Source: Megachile rotundata
Lineage: Eukaryota; Arthropoda; Insecta; Hymenoptera; Megachilidae
Length of the DNA stretch: 64,000 nucleotides
NCBI RefSeq assembly: GCF_050947335.1
Contig: NC_134993.1
Location: 8,246,001 to 8,310,000 of the forward strand
Reading direction: 5' to 3'
Shown here piece by piece: positions 25,210-37,600 of this stretch. The notes under the pieces were generated by a model, which was given only the letters and a program-made list of their open reading frames with translations, did not search any database and had not been told where the DNA came from. Made by a program: the position numbers and the translations under genes. Position 1 is the stretch's first letter; every line of letters begins with the position of its first letter.

Positions 25210-25990
25210 GTGGATTTGAAATTATAAGAATTGGAGGTTTTGAGCATCTGAAATTTTGAATATTTGAAAATTTGAAAAATTGAGATTTTCAGAATTTGAG
25301 AACTTGAGAATGTGAAAATTTAAGAAATTGAGATTTTAAGAATTTGAGACTGACATTTTCAGATTTCCAAATTTTGAGAATTTGAGACCTTGACATTTTT
25401 AGAATTTGAGACTGAGATTTTGAAATTTTGAGATTTAAAAAATTCTTGAATTTTGTGATTTTAAGAATTTGGGAATTTGAGACTGACATTTTTAGAATTT
25501 GAGAATTTGGGACTTTGAGGTTGAACAAATTTTGGAATTTTGTGACTGAGAATTTGGGAATTTGAGACTTTGACATTTTTAAAATTTAAGATTTTGAAAA
25601 TTTAAGACTTTGAGACTTTGACTTTTTGAGATTTAAAAAATTTTTGAATTATGTGACTGAGAATTTGGAAATTTGAGACTTTGACATTTTTAAAATTTAA
25701 GACTTTGAGACTGACTTTTTGAGATTTAAAAAATTTTTCAATTTTGTGATTTTGAGAGTTTGGGATTTTGAAACTAACATTTTCAAATTTTGGAAATTTG
25801 AGTATTTCAGAATTTAAAAATTTGAGTCCCTCAAAATTTGACACTTTCAAGATTTGAGAATTTGATGATTTAATAGTTCCTTATTTTACGATTTCAAGAA
25901 TTTGAAAATTGTGAAATTTGCTAAAACTAAAATTTTGAACTTCCGAAATTAAAAAACTTGCAAAACCATAATTTCAAAAATGTTTTTAAT
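25210..25990 (+). repeat. Minisatellite of GAATTTGAGACTTTGA type
   Basis: Units built from GAATTTGAGAATTTGA, GACTTTGACATTTTTA and GAGATTTAAAAAATT, with a higher-order period not resolved by eye. The minus-strand frames of 80-95 codons rich in S, Q, I, L and K only reflect the array. Confidence 0.88.
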
Positions 25991-27477
25991 CTTTCACGAA
26001 TTCATCCAATTATTTTTTTTCTCAAAGAGGAAGGATATCTCCCTTATTTTTATTCCACTAAAAAGAAGTGACCATCTTGTGATTCTTTTATAGAAATACT
26101 CAGTTGATTGTAGGAGCTTTAAAACATCTTATAATGGGCAGAGCAGGTAATTACTGTAAGATTAAAGTACTTTAATGTGATAGAATTTTCTTCTCTTTCC
26201 TTTTTTTACTAGACGAACTCAGTTGACTCTCGTTGCTTCCGTAACGAGATAATGAGACTGCATATACGTGTCTAATAGGAAAAAATAACTTCACAAGGTT
26301 CTAGTTAAAACATAGTAGCTATTAAATAAAAAGCTTTTAGCCGGTCGTATTTTTTCCTTAAAATACTATCTAATCGAGAACGTGAGTATAGTTCATATTT
26401 ATTGATAGTTTTTCTTTATACTTTATGTAATACATGAAATAAAAAAAAAGATTTAACTGTCATACAATACTTGATATCATGTACAATATTGTACTGCATT
26501 ATATTAGTATATTATATGTTATTTTGTGCTTATAAAATACTTTTTAAAATAAATTGTACCATTTTTGCAATTTTTATGTATTTATTATAATGTATGTTAA
26601 TATACAAATGACGTTTGAGGACTTCAGTGAAAACCAAAATTGCAAAAATAAATATAAAAATGAAGAGGGAAAAGTCAAATTTGACCAGGGTTCATAAAAT
26701 GAAGAAATTGTGATACAAATTATATTTTTTAAATTCTAATAAAATACAAATTGTATTGAAAAATCTATTACAATCTAATACATCATTCACAAGAATTAAA
26801 TTTATAACCAAATATCATTAAAAATCAATGAGTCCAAATAAAGAATTTAATTAACTATCCTTAGTTAATTAATTTAATCCTCGTTACAGGCACTAGATAA
26901 TAATAGTACGGGCATCAGAAGTTGTCAGCATTCCTCGTGTAAACTAAAAAATGACGAGCACGTAACACGCCATAAATTCTCAATCACATTTCTCCAGCCG
27001 ACTAATTTTAGATCGTAACACCATGTCGTAACCAGGAGGGTTGTCTGGCAGAGTCAGTTTAAAGCTAAGAAAAGGGAATGATAATTCTTCTCTCGAATAG
27101 TTGGCAATTTTCCCTTGCTCGTTGTCAGACGTAACGCGTTACTCGGTCGAGGTTCATGGATGAATTTGGAGCAACAAGCTCCGATCGATGAACCGAGTCG
27201 ATGTTCCTCTCCCTTCTGGGATTCGGATTATGGTCTACACCCGTAACAGCCGTTAATGAATGGAGATTCATGAAAGAACACGCGCGGGAAAGCAATGGCA
27301 ATTAAAAGCGTCTCCGCCGAGTGATCTTCCTTGAAACGTTCGGAGTACAGTCAACGGCAAATCTTTCCTTGGGAAATTTTAGAAATGTGGAAATTCAATG
27401 TAGAGAAATTTTTAAGCGTTTGACAATTTTAAGATGAAATTCAAGCTAGTCACTATTATTATAAAACCCCAACATCA
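25991..27477. other. Intronic spacer
   Basis: AT-rich to 26,880, then GC-moderate to about 27,370. Nothing recognised. Confidence 0.4.
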
Positions 27478-27690
27478 CTATCTGGCTGACTGACACACGT
27501 ATACAAATTCACAGACCAAATGGTGCGAGATACATTTTTCTATAAAATCAACCCTCCCTAAAATCACCTGGAGACACTAGGAAAACTGTCAAATCTTTAA
27601 TATTGTCATCTTGAGTTTGTAGGGTTGTGGAGTAGATGTGAAGAGCTGAAGGCAAGTCCCCTAGCAAGTAAATTGAGTAGCATAACATAA
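27478..27690 (+). repeat. Direct repeat, left copy
   Basis: About 210 bases including CACACGTATACAAATTCACA and GGAAAACTGTCAAATCTTTA. Repeated in the same direction at 28,852-29,066. The two copies bracket the pogo-like element. Confidence 0.85.
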
Positions 27691-27694
27691 AGTA

Positions 27695-28845
27695 AGAGCA
27701 CCAGTAGTTGATACTGTACCAGTACTTTAACACTTTTTCAAAAAAGGTAAATAAATAAGGAAACCACAAGTTGGAATACATCAACCCTTATTAATTTGTA
27801 TACTGCCACGCTTCGATGACTTAATTGCGAACTATTGTGCATATCCGCCGTTGAAAAATGTAATAGCAACTCATTAATCAAACTTGCGCACGACTTTTAC
27901 GATTTTTCAGTGTTTTCTTATATAAATCGCTAAGGATTTGGTTAAAATGTAAGTATTGCAAGTTTGTATTATTTAATCATTGTGAATAAAAAAGGCATTC
28001 GTTTATGTTGTTTGAAACTTAGAAAGAGGTTTATTTATTAAAATTGGCAACAAACAATGCTAAATTGTCTAAATACATTCCGTGTCAACTATTTGTAATA
28101 GTCTATTATTCAGTAGTTGACATGGGGTGTCAACTATTAAATTACTACGTGTCTACTGATTTTGTTCCTCTGTCAATTTTGAGATGCCTATGGTAACTTC
28201 AGAAATTATACAGAAGAGATTATGCGAACAACTGTGGAAGATGTCCGGCTCCATAAAACTCCGTATAAAACAGCAACTAGGAAATTTAGCGTTCCGAGGG
28301 TAACTTTAAAATACAAGCTTAAAGACAAACATCCAATTAAAAGAAAAATGGGCCCAGCCAGAGTAATAACTGATACAAAAGAATGCAATAAAAAACTAAT
28401 ATGAGGATACCTCCGATATGAGGAGTGTTCGAACTCTTCATATTAAATATTTATTATTAACTCTTCATATTAACCCTTAATTATTAAAAATTTTTTGTAA
28501 ACTTACTCAAGAATAATCTTTTTTAAATGTTCAAAAAAATTCTGTACTGACACATTATCAAGACTAGTTCATTAATTGGATTTTCTCCCTATATCAACTA
28601 CTAAAACAAGAGGATGTCAACTACTAAATTTTCTGTTTTTGCTGGGTGTCAACTATTGAATCAAATTTTGCGTTTAAAAGAAAAAAATTTACAATCGCCA
28701 TTAGGAATTTATACTTGTTGTAATATAATAGAAGAATAGTTTGTGCAGCGACTGCTAATCATAAATTTTCCATAAAGTGAACTTAGCCTAAGCTGTGTGA
28801 ACAAATGGACAAAAAATTCCTTGAAGTGTCAACTACTGGTACCTT
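27695..28845 (+). mobile_element. Pogo/Tigger-like DNA transposon remnant
   Basis: A 1.15-kb segment has inverted ends sharing ACCAGTAGTTGAYAC at the left and its complement GTGTCAACTACTGGT at the right, about 16 of 20 bases matching. TA lies immediately outside both ends (27,693-27,694 and 28,846-28,847). At 28,222-28,404 a plus-strand frame contains KTPYKTATRKFSVPRVTLK followed by KMGPARVIT, the pattern of the Psq/CENP-B-type helix-turn-helix that opens pogo/Tigger transposases. The catalytic domain is absent. Several TGTCAACTAYT motifs are scattered inside. Class assignment is an inference from these signs. Confidence 0.7.
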
Positions 28846-28851
28846 TACCTT

Positions 28852-29066
28852 ACCATTGTCTAGCTGACTAACACACGTATACAAATTCACAGGCCAAATG
28901 GTGCGAAATACGACATTTTGCTATAGAATCAACCCCTGCTAAAATCACCTGAAGTCTACAGGAAAACTGTCAAATCTTTAATATTTGTATCTTGAGTCGG
29001 TAGGATTGTGGAGTAGATGTGTAAAGCTGAAGGTAAGCCCCTCAGTGAGTAAAGGAAGTAATACAT
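28852..29066 (+). repeat. Direct repeat, right copy
   Basis: Partner of 27,478-27,690, with base differences of roughly one in ten. The pogo-like element appears to separate two formerly tandem or adjacent copies of an unnamed repeat. Confidence 0.85.
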
Positions 29067-29284
29067 AACAATATAAATAATTTCGACGTCCTTGGACCTG
29101 GTCCTAGAGACCTTCTCTTCCACTCTATAATTGCCTATATTAATTTTGTCAAAGTCACAAAATTGGTACGAAATACCTAAAGGTGACTTTGAAATTTCGT
29201 AATAGCGACGCGCAGCGCTAAATATAGAGAAACTTTACATTCCTTATTTACAACCCAAATTTACAACCGCTACAATCTAAAATA

Positions 29285-29865
29285 CTAATAAGATCTCTGA
29301 GCTATACTGAGCCCTTCCTTAGTAAGGGTAATCTCAGCAATTATGGTTAGACACCGTTTTGGCACACTCGCCACTAATTTTTCAGTGTACGTACTGGTAG
29401 CCAGCTCCACGTCTCCAAATATGGCGTACAAGTGTCCTTTTTGTGGTACGTCTTCTTCGCAGCTTGTACTTTATTGTACCAGGCATTTTCAACAGTGTTT
29501 GTATTAGGAAACTGCGAAGGCCAGGTGATGGCATTTTCAACTTTCCATTAGGTCTAAACTTGTTGATGCTTAGGTCTTCTTGTAATATCCATTGGTCCGT
29601 TTAATCAAACGTTCTAGATGTGAAAAGTTTGGTACAACTTTACCATTTTTGTACATTCAAATTATGGCGCATAAAGAAACTGCATAGGTTGAAGCAATCA
29701 TACATGTACTTTTATGAGGTGTTTCTTTGAATCAATTCAATTCTTTCAATCAAGCACCTCTAAATATCACATGAATATTACAAATCCAAAACGAAGATTT
29801 ATCAGTGAAAACCACTCTAATCGCTATTTTCATCAGCCAAATGATTTTTAACATGCTTTATTGAA
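29285..29865 (-). pseudogene. Decayed Tc1-like transposase
   Basis: Minus-strand reading, in mixed frames. RVKNHLADEN-like sequence near 29,850 leads to VVFTDKSSFWI near 29,800-29,820, corresponding to the first catalytic Asp block VxFSDES of Tc1 transposases. Near 29,470-29,530 is WPSQFPNTNTVENAWYNKV, matching the third-block WPSQSPDLNPIENLW pattern, with the expected Asp replaced by Asn and the Glu kept. Near 29,330-29,350 is VPKRCLTII, the C-terminal SMPKRC motif. Many stops and frame changes occur between blocks. Non-functional remnant; termini not located. Confidence 0.8.
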
Positions 29866-31111
29866 AACAACAATATCGACAGTGTCTGTCACGTGAGTAG
29901 TTGAAGAAAAAGAATAGTATTCTAAAATACTGCAGTACTATAATCCTATATAGTACTATAAAACACTATAGCACTCTAGTACTATTCATTACAAGAAGAT
30001 GGAGTTCATTCTTCAATATTCTGCCAGTTTGCATGTATAACGACATACTGATATCTTAAACAACTTTGAACATACACGATCGATTTTTCAATTTACTTTG
30101 CTTATTCTGTTAGCTGAACATGTTGATAACACTCTGTGGTGAAATTTATACACGATATCTTTTAGTACAGCGGAAAACAAGTACAAAACTGCGTTATCAC
30201 ATATTATAACGTAACTTGTTTTTAATACACGTAGGGTGCTTTTTCGAAGCACATTCGCGGTCGAGAAAGTCGATTTTCGGAACTAAAGGCTTTTAAAAAT
30301 ATAATCGTCGAAGCTTAAATAGGTATCTATTCTAAACGTGTATTCTACAAATGCAATATAGAAATTATAAATTATTTGTGACAGAAGAAGTAATCACTTT
30401 ATCATTTTGACATATCGGTTATTGGCTAACATATTCAGTGAATGAAAAATACTAACTGTATGTAAGTTGTATATTGATACTTTATTTCAATTTGGAAATA
30501 ATCAGATTTTATTGGAAAAATGAATGAGATAGTTATGTAGCCTTTTTTGGTAGCTTGAGTAACTTATATGCTAAACTTATACGCTGAAAGTGTTATTTTT
30601 ATTGATATATTTATGTGGCAATAACGTTTATGTGATATTCTGTGTTTTATAATAAAAATTTGATATGTAACAAAGTAACAATTATTAAATTAATTCGTCC
30701 TTCTAAATTTTTCCTAATTTTTATATTTTTCAAATCTCTAAATTTTTCTATTTCTCGAATTTTCAAATCTCTAAATTTCCAAGTTTCCAAATTTCTAAAT
30801 AGCTAATTTTCCAAATTATCAAATTTCTTAACTCATCAACTTCAAAGTTTGTAAATCTCTAAACATCAGATTTGCAAGTTTTATTCATAAATTTGCAATA
30901 AACTAAATATCAAATTTGGAAATTTGTAAAATTAAAAAATTGAAATATTTAAAAATTCTATAAATTGCAATTTCTACAAGATATAATTAATGAGTAAAAT
31001 TCAGTAAACATCATCCTTCAAACTACACCTTAAGTCAAACATTTATTTTCATTGTTTCTCGAAAAATAATAGAATCCGTATAAATCTCAAACTGACTCAA
31101 GTTCAATCACA
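29866..31111. other. Intronic spacer with low-complexity end
   Basis: Contains a self-complementary tract of TAGTACTATA-type motifs near 29,925-29,990 and an eroded CAAATTTCTAAATTT minisatellite at 30,700-31,000. No exon seen. Confidence 0.45.
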
Positions 31112-32174
31112 AGATTCTATTACGATAATGATGGAGCTCATATTATCGATGAAATACGATTTGTCAAAGAAGACATTCCTAGCGGTTCGTTTACCACTGT
31201 GTCCAACTTACATCACATTTATTCTCCGCCTTTAAATCTAACATTTATTATCCTCGCTTTCGTTTATATTTCTGCAATGAAGCGCATTATGCCGTTAAAC
31301 GATGTAATTCTTGGTTCTTGCAAAGAACGAATAGCAAAAACGTGGGTAGTAAAGAAGAAACAATCGTAAAACAGCTGTCATAGAAAGAAAATGAACGTTA
31401 AAGACTATAGTTGCCGAACGTAGCGAGGCTCCCGAGACAGGATCTGTATTTGTTCGTTTGTCTGTTTGTCCGCACCACGTTACAGGTCGTAATTTGAAGA
31501 CTTTCACATGAAATTTTGACGATAGACTCGTGAGACACCTTACATTTGCTGTATAGATTTTGAGTAGCGATCTGAGGACAACCCGTCGTCGAAGTCGATC
31601 GTCGAATCGATAAAAACCGTTTGGTATCGTTTTCGATAATTTTTCACACAGAATCGACTGGAAGCACGTTAAAAGATCTATGCTCATCATTAACGACAAT
31701 ACTTGATCGTCATTGACGTCGGTCGTAAAATCAACAATAATCGTGTTTGACATTCTTTTCGATAGTTTCCAGCACGTTTAATCGTTTGGTATAATCTTAA
31801 AACGTTTTTATCTCATTCTTGTTCTACCTATATGTTTATAGTGGATACTGAACATTTTACACATTCAAAGTCATGGTACCTGACCAGTCTTAATAGATTT
31901 TATAATTTAAACTAAAAAACTAGCGATTCGATAAGGAGTAAATAGTGTGAAACTGACGTATTAGTATTAGTCTAATGCATTCATACGTGAGCAATCTGCT
32001 TAACATATATAGAGGGCGAACAAAAAGAATACGAAATTAAATCAATTATTAAAAAGTAGAAAGCATTTAATCGCTTGTCTTTTACATAAATAAATAATCA
32101 CCCTTTACAATATAAATGAAGTTGCCTTCCTTTCTTTACAAACTTGCTACATATTCTATTATATATTATTTACC
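31112..32174 (+). repeat. Interspersed repeat family C, copy 1
   Basis: About 1,060 bases repeated in the same direction at 47,057-48,124 with only scattered differences. The left end is AGATTCTATTACGA; the right end lies near ATATTATTTACC. A minus-strand frame of 152 codons at 31,295-31,753 begins MSNTIIVDFTTDVNDDQ. In copy 2 the same reading is split by a 2-base difference, so it may not be protein coding. A GC-rich middle contains GTAGCGAGGCTCCCGAGACA. Class unknown; no terminal repeats established. Confidence 0.88.
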
Positions 32175-32310
32175 CTTAATTGACGTATTAATATAAATAA
32201 GCTAGGTTATATAATAACTTTTCGGACGTTTGATAAACTAACCTTGTATATCTTCATGCTAACGCCAATTGAGCTTCATAAGTAAAACAATTCATTATGT
32301 CACAGTTGTG
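32175..32310 (+). repeat. Interspersed repeat family E, copy 1
   Basis: About 135 bases including AATATAAATAAGCTAGGT and AACCTTGTATATCTTCATG. A diverged same-direction copy lies at 54,625-54,759, directly before the BEL element. Confidence 0.65.
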
Positions 32311-33494
32311 TCGTTGCCATTTGTCATTTGTTGTCACCCATTTGTATTGTTTATGAGGTAGTTGGAGAAACACACATTAGAACAATTACACTAATCTATG
32401 TAATATATTAACAATAAAAGAATTACTGTCATTACATTTCACGCACTGTCACATGCACTTTACCGCGCTTTTCTCTACGTCTCCTCGAGTGTCGATCTCT
32501 GCCCGACCAGTTACGGAAGCTGCCGATCCTTTCCGAAGCTAACCGTACACTCCGCGATCCTGTTTACTTCAATTTTAAACAGATCTGATGATCGATTTGG
32601 TAATTTTAGTATTAATATTATTTTTCCGATACTGTTTAGATCAGTTTATAACAATTTCACTCGTCGAATGTTTATTTATTCTATTTTTGTGGACATTCAC
32701 TAATAAAGTTCGTATTTAGTATTTCTATAAATGATATTATGTTTGTTAATTATGGTGCTGACGTATATCCACGTTCTTTCAAATATTACATATGAATATA
32801 GTTAAAAATTACATATTACATATGAATATAGTTGCATATGAAGGAATTTAGCATACAGAGTGACTCGGTGTTTTTTTAGTTTAAATTATAAAATCTATTA
32901 AGACGCTTTTCTCGATCTTTATCAAGATATTAATGTACATATTAATTTACATTGTATCGTTTAACATTTATTCAAACCAAGGATTCCATTTCTGATTTTC
33001 TGCGAACTACTTCCAATACTTCAAGAAATATCTTCAAAAAGTAACTCACTGCAACGTTGACAGCAAGGTGTCGTTTAACATTGGCGGAGATTTCCGAGAA
33101 ACAAGGAATAATTTATTTCCACACGACGAGTCGCAAGAAACTTCGAAGCATTTTCCTAAATGGAACACTTCGAAACTTCACTTCGTGTCGTTTACTTTGT
33201 TTCAACAAGCTTTCTGCAAAAATGGAAACACTAAAATATTCATGGTCCATTTTACAGCGTAATGGTTCGATAAACGATGTTATCAATATTTATCGAGTAT
33301 CTTAAAACTGTGATTAAGTTCAAGAATAAATAAACTTAGGAACGGAAGGAAAAACGAAGAACTGAAATTTTAAACTGTAGTTTTTTTAATGAAGTATTGA
33401 TTTGTGTAATTTGTGTAGAGTGGTATGTATAGTAGGAAACATGGAGGAAAATATTCCTTGCTGGTTTTTTGGTGAAATATTTAATTAATATTAT
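32311..33494. other. Intronic spacer
   Basis: A GC-moderate patch at 32,455-32,570. Short direct duplication ACATATGAATATAGTT near 32,790-32,835. Frames at 33,057-33,305 are open in two registers and unremarkable. Confidence 0.4.
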
Positions 33495-33870
33495 AAATTT
33501 AGAAATTTAGGAATTTAGGAATTTAGGAATTTAGGAATGTAGGAATTTAGGAATTTAGGAATGTAGGAATTTAGGAATTGGGAATTTAGGAATTGGCAAT
33601 TTAGGAATTGGGAATTTAGGAATTTAGAATTTAGAAATTGGGGAATTATGGAATTGGCAAATTTTGGAATTGGGGAATTATGGAATTCTGAATTTAGGAA
33701 TTGGGGATTTTTATGGAACTGGGTAATTATGGAATTGGGAAATTATGGAATTGGGGAATTGAGAAATTATGGAATAGGGGAGTTTAGGAATTGAGAAATT
33801 TAGGAGTTATGGAATTATGGAATTGGGGATTTGGAGATTTGGAAACTTGGAAATTTGGAAACTTGTATAG
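33495..33870 (+). repeat. G-rich minisatellite, 10-base core
   Basis: Begins with about seven near-perfect GAATTTAGGA units (10-base period), then GGAATTGGGAATTTAGGAATT, GGAATTATGGAATTGGGG and GGAAACTTGG variants. Same internal order as the array at 19,090. Confidence 0.92.
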
Positions 33871-34149
33871 TATAAATAAAATTATCTCATTTTAAAATGT
33901 TCCCAAAAAATGTTCCTCCTAATCATTTCCAAACCCCTACAAACTACCCTTAACCCTTTGCACTATGTCCAATGTGACTCGATATATTTCTTTTAGATCT
34001 TCTAAATTATTCAGAAAAATAAATTGGCTATTTTCTACTTGTAACAACTAAATACATATTTCATATACATTACTGCATTTTATTAAGAGCCCTCCTTGAT
34101 CTATTCTATAAATCAAGTAATCGGTAGGTAAAATAAATGAAAGAGCGCA
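33871..34149. other. Intronic spacer
   Basis: Short AT-rich interval; nothing recognised. Confidence 0.4.
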
Positions 34150-34910
34150 AAGGGTTAATCCCAAAAACTCCGCGATAAGTAAAAATAGCGGGAGTTATAT
34201 TGAAAGAGTACACGAGCCGATACACGTTGGATACACAAAATACACGGCAACAAAGGTAGCCGAGTATCCGGTCGATAAAGAGCAGTGACACCGTGGACCG
34301 TTGGTGTGGGGTGCATTACGCGGTGCCATATTAATCCTGCAGGGCGAAGAGCAAAGGTGACGTTCGCACTTGCCGTGTTTTTGGTCAAGCGACATAACTC
34401 AGCGGTGGTTGCTCTTTTTGTGGTTCTTTCCCTCTTCCCACCTTCGGGCCACCCTGCTCGTGTCGAACAGAGGTGGAGAGAGAAAGGGTGAAGAGGAGGG
34501 TGAAACACACGTGCCACGTGACGGCCGCGTGTTAATCCGCGCGGAGTGTATTTACGAGTTCGCTCGCATTCGGCGCACGTGTGCCGCGGCAGCTTTAACG
34601 GAAAGCTCGCAAGAGCAACGCGGAATACCGTGTTGCGCGTGTTGTTCTACACGGAATCGTAGATAAAATCTACGGACGTGTCGTTCCGCGAGTCGCCATG
34701 GCTCCTTCGTTTCTCCGGCAAATGGCCGGCTGATCCATTTTCAGACCCGCGGAAGATTCGTTTCGTCCAGGAATTCGGTGAATCGTTTTGGATTCTCTAC
34801 GTCTTCCCCATGTCTTCCCCAGCTGCTCGTTGCTTTCAAATGATGTGTACAGTCGACGCAAACGTGCTTTCTCTGGGGGAATACGTGGCAATTAAAGGGG
34901 ATTTCGGTGA
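34150..34910. promoter_or_regulatory. CpG-rich island in the long intron, candidate promoter or enhancer
   Basis: Around 750 bases of high GC with dense CG dinucleotides, unlike any neighbour except the gene promoter at 42.5-43.3 kb. Two adjacent CACGTG boxes occur near 34,509-34,521 and a third near 34,577. Purine-rich GAGAGAGAAAGGGTGAAGAG near 34,476 resembles GAGA-type sequence. Overlapping open frames on both strands (60-127 codons) are an effect of the GC content. An alternative promoter of the host gene is possible; no exon-donor pair was identified. Confidence 0.4.
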
Positions 34911-34959
34911 ATGGTTTTTCAGTTTAGGGGATTTTGGGGTTTGGGAAAGTGGGGGGTTG

Positions 34960-35780
34960 AGAGGACAGAGTAGTGAAAATTTGGAGTTTGTAGATTTGCG
35001 ATTTTCATCATTTTTTTATTTGGGTATTTGGACATTAGGATGTCGAGATTTGAGAATTTGAGAATTTTTATATTTGGAGATTTGGACATTGGAATCTGGA
35101 GATTTGAGAATTTGAGAATTTTTGTATTTGGGAATTTGGATACTAGGATCTGGAGATTTAAAAATTTGATCATTTTTATATTTGGGTATTTGGACACTGG
35201 GATTTGGAGATTTGAAAATTTTTATATTTGGGTATGTGGACATTTGAGAATTTGATCATTTTTGTATTTGGGAATTTGGATACTATGATCTGGAGATTTA
35301 AGAATTTGATCATTTTTATATTTGGGTATTTGGACACTGGGATTTGGAGATTTGAGAATTTGATCATTTTTATATTTGGCTATTTGGACATTGGGATCTG
35401 GAGACTTGAGAATTTTTATATTTGGGTATTGGAACATTAGGATGTGGGGATTTGAGAATTTTATCATTTTTATATTTGGGTATTTGGACACTGGGATCTG
35501 GAGATTTGAGAATTTGAAAATTTTTATATTTGGGTATTTGGACATTAGGATATGGACATTTGAGAATTTGATCACTTTTGTATTTGGGAATTTGAATACT
35601 ATGATCTGGAGATTTGAGAATTTAAGAATTTTTATATTTAGCTATTCGAACACTAGGATCTGGAGATTTGCAAATTTGATCATTTCTGTATTTTGGTATT
35701 TGAACTCTAGGATCTGGAGATTTGCAAATTTGGTCATTTTTTTATTTTGATATTTGGACTTTAGGATCTGTAGACTTGCA
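34960..35780 (+). repeat. Higher-order minisatellite, unit about 57-60 bases
   Basis: A composite unit (GATCTGGAGATTTGAGAATT, then GATCATTTTTATATTTGGG, then TATTTGGACACT) is repeated roughly 13 times. Because the unit length is often a multiple of three, frames of 75-124 codons stay open on both strands. These are judged non-coding. Confidence 0.92.
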
Positions 35781-36395
35781 AATATGGTAATCTCGGGATA
35801 CCACGGTTCAGAAGTTTGGGGATCTTTGCATTTAAGATGGGTGTGTAAGGATATAGGAATTTAGCGATTTAGGGATATAAGAACTTAGAGATTAGGGATC
35901 TAGAAAATTAGATCTTAAAAATATGGGTATTTGGTAATATGTGAACTAGTTATATACAGTTAAAAATTTGGAAACGACTATTTGAGAGATTTGGGAAATA
36001 TGAGAAATTTATGAAATTGAAAATTTTGAGATCTTGAAATTAGGCAAAAATTTGGGAACATGCAAGAAGTTGCTTAATTTAGAAATTTTACATCTAAGAA
36101 AATTTAGAAATTTAGGTGAAATGTAGGAATTGAGAAGTTGAAAATTTGGGAATATAAAAATGTAGAAGCTTGGGAATTTGGAAATTTGACAAGCCACAAA
36201 ATAAAAAATTTGAAAATCTGGGAAGTTAGAAATTTAAATTTTGAATATTACATATTAGAAGAATTGAAATGTTGAGAACTTGAAAATGTGAAAACTTGAA
36301 AACGTACGAATTTGAAAATATTTGAAAAAATTTGAAAGATTGAAATTTTGCAAATTATAAAATTTTTAATATTTTGGAAATTTGAAAATTTATAG
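35781..36395 (+). repeat. Degenerate G-strand minisatellite
   Basis: Continuation of the preceding array with loss of regularity: GAAATTTGGGAA, GAAAATTTGAAAAC and similar motifs with no constant period. Confidence 0.7.
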
Positions 36396-36945
36396 ATCAC
36401 TAATTCAAAACTAATATTCCCAAATTTCCAAATTCTATATTTCTAAATTCTGTAACTTTCTAAATATTCAAATTATCAAATTTTCTAATTTTTAAATTTC
36501 TAAATTTCCAAGTTTCCAAATCTCCAAATCTCCCAATTCCATAATTCCCTAATTCCTAAATTTCCCGATTCCTAAATTCCTCTATTCCATAATTTCTCAA
36601 TTTCATAATTCCCCAATCCCATAATTTCCCATTTCCATAATTACCCAATTCGATAATTCTTCAATTCAATAAATCCCCAATTCCTAAATCCCCAAATTCC
36701 TAAATTCACAATTCCATAATTCCTCAACTCCATAATCCCCCAATTCCAAAATTTGCCAATTCCATAAATCCCTAATACCTAAATCCCCAAATTCCAAAAT
36801 TCTCAATTTCATAATTCCCCAACTCCATAATCCCCCAATTCCATAAATCCCCAAATTCCTAAATTCACAATTCCATAATTCCCCAACTCCATAATCGCCC
36901 AATTCCATAAATTTCTAAACATCTAAATTTCTAAATTTTCCAATT
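36396..36945 (-). repeat. Minisatellite, inverted C-strand array
   Basis: Reverse complement of the 19,090 and 33,495 arrays: CCAAGTTTCCAAATCTCC, then CCATAATTCCCTAATTCC, CCCCAATTCCATAA. A longer unit of about 110 bases is repeated near 36,680-36,905. It lies head-to-head with the G-strand arrays just to the left. Confidence 0.9.
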
Positions 36946-37600
36946 TCTGAATACTAACATTAGAAATTTTATTGCAAATAAAATGTTGCAAATAAAATTG
37001 TAATAGTTATATTTGTAATTAGGTAGTTTAAGAAATATTAAATGACATATGGAGACACTAGTACTTCACGAGAGCTAGAGTCGTTTGTAGAATCATATCT
37101 CCGATTATTACAGACGACTGAATTTCCGCTGGAGCGAAGCGTGCAGAGAAATTTTAAGCGAAGAATAGGTATTCCATGAGCAAATCCGTTTATTCAGACG
37201 TATGACTAAATATTTAATAGCTTGCATAATCCATAAGCGAAAAATGAAATACGTACTTGAAGCATATTCGTAAAATTCAAGAAAATTACTTAACTTAATT
37301 AAATTATATTTCGCGACATATAAGAATAAAAATGACAAAAATATTTTATCTGGAATTGATAAACAATTTAGGTAGGAAAGAATTAACATCGTACTAACAC
37401 CGATAATTTTAATTACTTAGTATATTAAATTAGAAAATTCAGATATGCAGAAGTGAACAAAATTTCACATATACTTCATATATTTATAAATAGTACTTTA
37501 TAAAATAATGAAAAGATATTTATTGCAAAAATATTTGATTGTTGATAAAATCGTTTATATATAATAATATTTTTAATTTTTACATTTTGTATTTTTAAAC
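36946..37600. other. Intronic spacer
   Basis: AT-rich; no recognised feature. Confidence 0.4.

Noticed and set aside
25289..25850. Two Ser/Gln/Leu/Lys-rich minus-strand frames
   Set aside because: Minisatellite artefacts with no independent support.
34919..35750. Open frames of 75-124 codons on both strands
   Set aside because: They consist only of the minisatellite unit translated repeatedly, and the same region is open in opposite directions.
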